Of a stretch of DNA of 64,000 nucleotides, positions 56,287 through 64,000 are shown piece after piece. The stretch is taken from assembly GCF_000182565.1 (NCBI RefSeq), contig NW_015971538.1:1732983-1796982 (forward strand). The letters run 5' to 3'. A model generated the notes under the pieces. That model saw nothing but the letters and a program-made list of their open reading frames with translations. It did not search any database and was not told the DNA's origin. Source of the DNA: Spizellomyces punctatus DAOM BR117 (Eukaryota > Chytridiomycota > Chytridiomycetes > Spizellomycetales > Spizellomycetaceae). Position numbers and translations under genes: made by a program. Each line of letters begins with the position of its first letter. The stretch's first letter is position 1.

Positions 56287-57183
56287 AAGTGACTTGCATG
56301 TATTTAAAATTTGTTATTTGGTATTTAGGGCAAGGGTTTGTAGTATTTTCCTCATCGTGGTATACAGGCCGAGAAAGTCATTCGCCAGTTGTAAGTTAAT
56401 GTATATTGTGTATGCATCAGAGGAATATAGAGGGCGCATACTTGGTATAGCAGTCAAGATGCAAATGGGTTCCCGTTGATCCCGGATACCATGGTTCAAA
56501 TATGTACGGATGTTGAAAACCATATTTTTGGCGAAATCGAGCATTCTGTGAAATCCGAGAGCAATAGTTCTACGATCGAGGTCATAGATGCACTTTGTAC
56601 CAGCTTGATCATAAAGCGCTACTCGCACTTTGTCAATATACCCCAAAGAACGGGCCACTACAGGAACAGCAAGAAGTTGATGTCATCATGTCGAAGAGAG
56701 TCTCGGTCAAGAACCCATGATCAGCATCGTATCTCAAGCAAAGTAAATGTGCTCCTCCCACCCAGTTGTCCTAGTTCCAGTCCACGTCGAACCATTTCAG
56801 GACCTCAAAGGGCCACAAATGTGCACTGTGGGAACAGGAAGCAAGAGTAGCAAGACCTCGTGCTGCAAGAGAAATGCACCGTGTTCCTCGCCATCAACAT
56901 TACATGCGGTCCCTGGCAGTCATGAGTAGTGAGCTTGTAACGGGGGAATGACCAAATATTATGGAATCGACTTGCCCCCGACTATAGCCGGCAGCCTGTT
57001 TGTGAGTCTCGACATGGTTGGAGGGAGTGGACTACATTCCATATTGCATGCATGTAGGCCACATTGTCAAGCAATATCTAATTATATTAACCACTAAATC
57101 GGGTTTAAAGACTAATGAGCTGGCGGCTCTTAAAAACATTCGGCAAATGAACGATGCTATATACAATGGCAGCAAGGGTACGC
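56287..57183. other. Intergenic region with a doubtful minus-strand frame
   Basis: About 900 bp between convergent genes. A minus-strand frame near 56495-56658 (MARSLGYIDKVRVALYDQAG) looks coding-like and ends at a possible GTATCC donor, but no partner exon or family was found. Otherwise only spacer is seen. Confidence 0.4.
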
Positions 57184-58120
57184 CTATATATCCAGATCCA
57201 CACTAAAGTGAGCATTGGGCCACGCTTCGACATCGTCATAATCCATTTCGCCCTCGTCCTGATCCCATTCTCCATCCCATTCCCCATCCCATTCCCCATC
57301 CCAATCTTCTCCCTCCCAATCTGTTTCTTCCCAATCGGCAGATCCGGTTGGCATAGTATCAGTGACGATTTCTAGACGCTCCGGCTTTTCTTCCATAATC
57401 TTATCGAGATCTACCACATTATAGCACAAAGATAGATCCAAATAGGCTAAACGCTGCGCTCTTTCGATAAGTTCATTTACCGAGCGATCGCTCACACGCG
57501 TTCCTGCTAATGCAACGGATTCCAGAAATGTGCAGTTCAGAGCAATTTCTTCGACAGATAGATCGCTGACCATAGGCATCGCTTTAAGTTCCAGAATTCG
57601 CAGCTGGTTGCAGTGTGTTGCTATTGCAAGGATTCCTTCATCAGATACTTTGTCACACTCGGACAGGGAGAGGTACTGGAGTCCAGGACAGTTTTCGGCC
57701 AAGGAGACAACACCTCTGTCTCTCAGGGCACTGCAACCTTCTAATTCAAGATATGTTCTGAAGATCGTATGATTAATTACTGATATCAGAATAATAGGAT
57801 TCCCATATAAAGTCCACTCACAGTTGCGGACATCCTTTACCAAGGGTTGTAATAGTCTGACTGTCAACTACCAGCCATCGCGGCCATGGGGAGGACAACA
57901 AATCTACCTCCCGCACAATGTTACCCAAGTTTGAGTTTTCAGATACCGTCCTGAGAAAGCTTTGAAAGGACTGGCTAGATCCAAATTTTGGTATTCTGTA
58001 CAGCAAGGGCGTCGCGAGACTGTTCCATAACTTGCATACTTGTGCTACTCCAGCTAGGGTAGGTTGGTGTTCAATCGTATGTATGATTTCCACGATGATT
58101 TCTGCTGGTAAGCGGTTCAT
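57184..58120 (-). CDS. F-box and leucine-rich-repeat protein
   Basis: F-box proteins bring substrates to SCF ubiquitin ligases. Exon 1 starts at 58120 (MNRLPAEIIVEIIHTIEHQ) and holds the F-box, including LAGVAQVCKLWNSLATPLLY. A GTGAGT..CTTCAG intron leads to exon 2 with cysteine-type LRRs: LELEGCSALRDRGVVSLAEN, LSLSECDKVSDEGILAIATH, and two further, less regular units. The C-terminal tail is acidic with a tandem WDGE repeat (GEDWDGEWDGEWDGEWDQ). The LRR type resembles the Grr1/Amn1 group, but only about five repeats are present, so the specific orthologue is not assigned. A longer in-frame leader upstream of 58120 was not used. Confidence 0.85.
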
Positions 58121-58617
58121 GTTGATATGGATGACATGGAGGTGAACGAACAAGGCCAGGCTCCAGGCTAGCACTGTTTTTGCCAGGATGGGAACACGTG
58201 ACAGCATCTCATGTAAGCATATGAGTCACTATCGCTTGGCCTCTCTGTAGCCCAACTTTTGCGAAACTGCAAGCACATCCACCTTATTGCCGCAGTCGTT
58301 TCCTGCATTATCATTTGAACAGTCACATCATCCTGCTAGTGGGAATAACAGAGAAACATAGAAGGAATGGCCAGACGTGTGAGACACAAACCGCCACTAC
58401 TATTCAGATAGGAAGTTTGAGCATTTCGAGTTTTGGCTTCGCACATTCGAAACGGAACGTGTGCGGCTTTGCGATAGTGAGTGGCCTCCAAAAACTTTAC
58501 AAATATGCTTCTATTACACCCTTTGGGCACATATCTTTCTTCAGCGACGTGTAAGCTTACTAAGGATGGGGACCCGTTGGGCGTCCTCAGTTCTTGTACA
58601 TTTGAGCAGACTCCAGA
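58121..58617. other. Divergent region between the F-box gene and Atg11
   Basis: About 500 bp with no persuasive frame on either strand beyond leader-type sequence. Promoters of both genes are expected here. Confidence 0.45.
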
Positions 58618-61600
58618 ATGAAGGTGTATCAGGCGGAATCGGGGATTCTACTCCCCACAAGAACGTTTTCCGTAACCGAAAGGTTGGTATAATTGTTCTT
58701 TGTGCAATGCGCATCATGGGGAATGTCGAGCACGTAAAGGTCGGAGGAACCATGTTCATGGGCGTGGATGGAAGTAGTTATACGATCTTCTGCAGTGACC
58801 GATACTAGCAGCATAGGATGAGTGGATTGGTAGGGGCATACCATAGCAAATATAAAAGGGCTTGCCAGGAGGGTGTCGCGATTCTGTGATAGTCATATTC
58901 ATGCTGACAGGTTTGGCTCGGCATGCCTTTATTTATCTAGCATCGATGATCTCCGACAAGAAATCTTTTCCTTGACATCTACCCCACCCCATGCGCAGAT
59001 TTTGTTGACTCCAGCTGGAGTTCAGCTAAAGCCTGAGATGGTCTCTGAGATTTTCGCAAATGCCACGAATAAGGTAATAGTCGGAGTATGGTTACTGTGC
59101 TTTTCCAAGCTGCAAGTCCTCAAAGCGTGCCTTGTAGGATGAAAGTGTGGTTTATGTTTTCAACCGTCAACTACTTGACCGAAAGACGGTGATGGCGTCG
59201 CTGATGCCTGTATCCCCAGATCTCGAGCCACCTGTTCCGCTGAACGGTGAGCATCACGATTTTCATCTGAAGCCGGTCCAAAATTGATGAAGTATATGTT
59301 GCGTTAGTTCTAATAGATATCAATCTCTCCGATACGACCACGCTCCTTGATCGCTGCAACACATACAGCCAGGCATTCCGGTCCCACGTAACATATGGCC
59401 AGGTATGCTTGCGGTATTGGTATGATTGAGAAGCTGGATAATATGCGAATAAGTATCTATTCTAGGCAACATTGGCTACACTTGTCTACCACGTATCTGT
59501 ATGCGAACGGTCACTAAATGGTATCATGGCACTAAGTGTGATTTCGTTGGTTATGAAAGAACGACTGATTTCCATGTATCGGCAAAGAGCAAAAGGCGCA
59601 GGTTGAAGCATTGAACATCGTCCTCACTAACCTAAAGGGCCATAGCCGGTGAGAGCCTGCTCCTTTTCCGTTGATGGAGTTCCTGTTCTTACCTCAAGGA
59701 CTAGCTCCCTTTGTGAAGCATTTGATGCGTTTTATCTACACGCACAAAGAGAGTTGGCCAAACATACAAATCGCCTTCAAAGGTACTGCGCGGAACATGG
59801 CAGCCAGCGAATCCGAGAGGATACGTACTGAAGTGTCGCTTGATAGTTTTCCCACAGATATGCAAGCGTTGCATCGATTGCCGATCCATCCGTCTATCGC
59901 AGATGGAAATAAGTATCTATCAGATTACGTGCCGGAAGACAAGCTCATTACCTGGGCGGATAACTGTCGAGTTGCACATGGTGTGTAAGGCACAGCGCGC
60001 ATTTGGGTATGCCACCGCCTCATGTTCGGCTTAATCATGTAGGGCAACTGGTACGTAAGGTCACAGCCTTGGCGGAAGCTGTTAAGAGCATAAAATCAGG
60101 CACCGACTCGGAGACTTCCCAGCCTTTCGACGTTAAGTATGTTCATGTACGACACCAATACGCGGTATTTTGCTGACCATATCCCTATGGTAGCTTTCGT
60201 CAGCTCGAAGCATTCCTTGCGGACGTCAAAGATGCTCGCCAGCGCGTTGAGTCTAAGCAGCAGCGGCTCGAAAGAGGTGCCTATTCTAGATAGTCGGTTG
60301 ACTATTCACGGTTGATAGCTGACATCTACCGATGTTTCTAACAGATTTTTCCCGAGTGGAAGACATTCTATCCGAGATGCAGGCCAGCACTTCGTCGGTG
60401 GTCAGCGATAAGATCACCTCTCTTGATCATCTGCACAAGATTCATCGCACCGAATATCTGCCCAGTAAGAGATCATGGCCTCTCTCAAGGTGTTGGAAAA
60501 AACCGTCGCTGAAGTCATTTGGTACCTTAGAGATTACCGAGATAGATACTTCGGTCCGGCAAATGGCATCTGCCTTCATAGAATCGAAGGTAGGAGTCTC
60601 CATGTAGTTTCTACCGTTCTAATCGGCGATATGAAGTCTCACGTCGCCGTTTTAGGTCCACCTATCTCAACAATTACAGACTCGACTTCAGTCTATATCG
60701 CACATCCAATCCCAAATTGCCTCAGTAACACCGACCTTAACTGGCTTGACTAATCTGCTAAACGCCCACATCCAAGCGTTTACCCAACTCCTCCATGTAC
60801 ATCGAATGCCGGCGGCGTGGGGAGCCACCCTTGTGGAGATTGTCCGGCGACGCGAATTTGTGAGGGTAAGGAATACGCAAGTAGTCGGATAACGTTCTTA
60901 TGACTTAGATGACTGATGGAGCTTTCCAGGTGTTCCTTGCGAAAGCGAAGGATATGGCCGAGATTTTAGCCAGGTTTCGAACACATGAGGAAAAGCGGCG
61001 GGAGGCCTTTAAGAACGAGATTGGGCGTTATTTGCCTCCAGATCTAGTCCCAGGTGCGTGACACCCTGGTCGCCAATCTGCATATTCCAACCGTGCTCAA
61101 ACATGTTGCAGGGTTGGATGATCGACCACCTATTTGCGAAGTTTCTGTCTCGAACACAAAAGACGGGTTGCCCGACATTAGCCGTGAAGACATTGCAGGT
61201 AGCTACAAAGTGCACATGCGCGGGCTACAACGGTGTACTGACATTGCTTGCAGATTTTGAAAAGCTCGTCACCAGCATACATTCATCTATGGTGGAAACG
61301 GAACCGATTGGGCCGTCAGCTAGCCAGACGCATTCCAATCATACTATCTCGAAGCTGATTGCAACCATGGTCAAGATGGCCAGTCAGGTGGACGCAACCC
61401 CTGCCGATTTCGAGAGGATTTTGAGCAAAACCGGTAGGTGGATTGTAAACGATAAGGAGGAACTATTTGTTGAACATCGTTTTAGGATTCTCCGAAAGAT
61501 TATTGAGACTGGAGGAAGAAAATATGCGGTTGCGAGCCCAACTTCAGGGAGCAGGTATTCCTCCTTCACACTTTTCCCGAAGACAATTCTTTAACCTAGG

Positions 61601-64000
61601 CATCCTTTCGGTAGCCGACGTGCAGCCGCGTATGCTCATTAGCCGCAGCCCCTCGTCAGGACCATCTGACATGCGAGACGCATCCCAAGTTTCTATGGCC
61701 CAAATGGAAGTGATTGCCCTGCGGAACAAAATGGCCGAGTACGAAGCACGGTGTGCGGTCTTAGAAACTCGGAGTCAAGAGTACGATGCGATTGCCGCAC
61801 GCCTCGTGGAAACTGAACAAGCTCTTGAGACAGAGAGGAGAAATACTACGGAATTACGAGCAACTGTGTATGAGATCGGGCGAGAGCGAGAACAATGGTT
61901 GCGGGAAAGGCAGGAATCCATTGCGATGACAACTGCAATTACGGAGGAGAACAACTCGATCAAGGCTGAGGTAGAAAAGGTAAAGCATGTCAGCCACCTT
62001 CTGGTTGTGCGTCTCCAACTTACACTTGCCGTTAGTCTCGTTCCTTCTATGATGAAGTTCGAGAAGGATTGGAAGCATGCGGACGTGCTCTGCACAGACG
62101 CAATGAAGATGAATCCACGGGCCAGAATACCGATTCCCAACCCGACATGTCGTCCACAAGTACGCGTGCTAATGCAACGCCAGATGAAATCCGCAGAGCT
62201 TTACGAGAGCTTCAGGACGATATATTGTGCCAGACCGCCCAATTGGCAAGTATGAAAGCGTCCATCACAGAGGGCGATTCGACCAGTGAGGTGAGGTGTG
62301 GCAGTTTGCACACCAGCAGGTAGTTCAATTTTGTTGACGCCATATATCTTTTTAGTCTGTGGAAGGGGAGATTGTGGCACTCTTGACCCAAGTCGGAAAT
62401 CTCCGGGAAGACCTCAATGCCGCCCAGCTGCACGTCATTGAACTACGGGACCATTTAACAGCCACCGAAGCGCGGGAGGCAATCGTTGAGGCGGATCTAC
62501 ATTCAACTCGTGCGTTACTTAAACGTGCTGAAGAAGATCTGGCCATGGCACGTCAAAAACTCAAATCGAGGGAGACCGATTTGGAGGTATGCCAGGGACG
62601 TCTGACAGAAAAGGAACACCAGGCTCTTACCGTGCAAGTGGAAGCAGATTGGCTGAAGAAACGGGTGAATGAGTTGGAGGATGTGGTTGCTGGATTGCAA
62701 GAGGACCAAAAACAGCTGAACGATGAACTGGCTTCACGACAAGCAGAGCTGGGAGCGACCGAGGCTGACATCGAGCAGACCCGGGCCACCCTCGCCGAAG
62801 CACGCCAGCAGGTTTCCACTTTGATGGAGAATCTACATGTAGCCGAAACATCGCTGCTCCAAAGGAATGAGGAAATGCAGACCATGGAAAAAGAACAGCA
62901 GAACCTTGCAGGCCACGTGGCGAGCTTAACCGAACAACTAGCGCGACAGGGTGAATGGCTCAACGAGAAAACCACCGAGATGGAGCGGCTAGTACGTGAA
63001 GTTGGAGACAAGGAATCCCAGTTGCAGGAGGCAGTTGAAAAGTCCACTTCACTACAGAACCATGTTCAAGAAAAGATCTCAGAGGTAGAGACGCTGCGAA
63101 CGACAGTCTCTCAGTTAGAGCGAAATCTTGCCAATGTTCAGCTCGAAATAGCCGAACAGACGCAGATGGCGGATGCCCTCCGCAAACAGCTGATCGATAC
63201 TGAGGGGGATTTAGCTGAACAGACGCAGATGGTGGATGCGCTCCGGAAAAGTCTGACTGCTATCAAGGAAGACTCAGCTGCTGTCCAAATAGAGTGTACT
63301 AAAACGCAGGGCAATGTCAGACAGGAGTCCGAGGATAAGAGTGATCCAATCGTTGCAGATATCCCAAAGAAACAGGATTGTGGTCCAGTGTTGGCCAATA
63401 CTGCAACATATATGCAAGCAGCGATCGGTCAGCTGATTGCCTATCATGAAGCTCTTTATTCCATTGTAACAGAGATTTGCGGATCAGAAACTGCAGAGCG
63501 CGTTCTAAGTCACGCGAGCATCCGGGAGATACTTAGCGCGGATGGCATCACCGCTGATCCCGAAATACCTGATGTTCTCGACCGCGTATGGCTCTCCCGT
63601 CTCAGTGACTCGATAAAAGAAGCTCATGAAAAGTTGATCCAAATTGGCACGGAAGTCGATCCGGCGAATGCTTGGACTCAGGTTTTGGAACGCTGGAAAG
63701 ATTTGATGGAGAGGGAGGTACCACACTTGCGAGGTGCGTTGTTGACGTTTGTCTCAGGGTGTTCATCAGGAGCTTATTCCTTCCTCATGTTGCAGAGACT
63801 TGCGTAAAGGCGAAGGAAGCTGGGCGGAATAAAATCACTTTTAAAAAGTATGTTCATGTGTCTTATTTGATGCTCTTTATACGCTATAACGGATTCTCTC
63901 TTTCAGCTTTCGCGCGAACGATTTGGCACTGTTCTTACCCACCCGGAATCCCAAAGGTAGAACTATCATGCCTCTTGAACGAACGTTTATGCATGTATTG
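58618..64000 (+). CDS. ATG11: Atg11/FIP200-like autophagy scaffold (3' end outside window)
   Basis: Atg11 is a large coiled-coil scaffold that links cargo receptors and the Atg1 kinase in selective autophagy. The first exon is proposed at 58618-58682 (MKVYQAESGILLPTRTFSVT); a 228-bp intron joins it in phase to FGSACLYLSSIDDLRQEIFS and LTSTPPHAQILLTPAGVQL, the ubiquitin-like N-terminus. Many small exons follow. A central signature is RMPAAWGATLVEIVRRREF with VFLAKAKDMAEILARFRTHE. From about 61480 to 63400 the protein is one long coiled coil. The last exon seen opens the conserved C-terminal domain (ITFKNFRANDLALFLPTRN) and ends at a GTAGAA donor, so the gene continues beyond base 64000. Confidence 0.82.

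Noticed and set aside
62553-63047. 164-codon minus-strand ORF
   Set aside because: Antisense of the Atg11 coiled coil, whose Glu/Gln/Leu codons leave the opposite strand open.

Overview
The window is nuclear DNA from a flagellated (zoosporic) fungus, most likely a chytrid or a close relative. Genes are packed tightly on both strands. Almost all carry several GT-AG introns, mostly 50-70 bp long, and reading frames could be joined across them with phase preserved. The protein set is eukaryotic and fungal (SAGA subunit, COP9 subunit, Atg11, Rcf2, Pcf11). An axonemal inner-arm dynein intermediate chain (DNAI3/WDR63, 42155-46158) implies a motile cilium, which excludes the non-flagellated fungal lineages. 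A Frizzled/Smoothened-like 7TM receptor (34587-36659) also fits an early-diverging fungus. There is no bacterial operon, phage, CRISPR array or clear transposon.

Layout, left to right. 1-9.4 kb: Derlin (-), an unrecognised 187-aa protein (-), neuroguidin/Lcp5 (-), a small acidic protein (-), mitochondrial processing peptidase alpha (+), a JmjC/cupin-8 oxygenase (-) and a nine-exon glutamine-amidotransferase-like protein (+). 9.5-24.8 kb: Sgf29-like double-Tudor protein (-), an unresolved locus (+), a PH-domain protein (+), a Gyp1/TBC1D22 Rab GAP (-), a ubiquitin protease (-), gamma-tubulin (+), and three mitochondrial genes: BCS1 (-), mL50-like (+) and CMC1 (-). 25-33.8 kb: CSN4 (+), PCF11 (+), a quinone-oxidoreductase-like MDR enzyme (-) and a p24 cargo receptor (+). 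34.5-47.4 kb: the 7TM receptor (+), a G-patch/C2H2 protein (+), a BTB protein (+), TRAPPC6/Trs33 (-), DNAI3 (+) and Rcf2 (-). 48-64 kb: a secreted collagen-like protein (+), Cu/Zn SOD (+), a small hypothetical gene (-), an acidic zinc-ribbon protein (+), a PQ-loop transporter (+), an F-box/LRR protein (-) and Atg11 (+), which runs off the right edge.

There is no single pathway. Several neighbours share short divergent promoters (JmjC/amidotransferase, USP/gamma-tubulin, BCS1/mL50, TRAPPC6/DNAI3). In one place the inferred start codons of two divergent genes overlap on the palindrome CATG at 5131-5134. The loci most worth a second look are the Frizzled-like receptor, the collagen-like protein with an exact-looking 99-bp internal repeat, the three-frame locus at 11602-12284, a tRNA-like element at 32638-32700 and a GC-AG intron in the Sgf29-like gene. 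All exon structures were inferred by eye from frame, splice motifs and remembered family patterns; no alignment was run.
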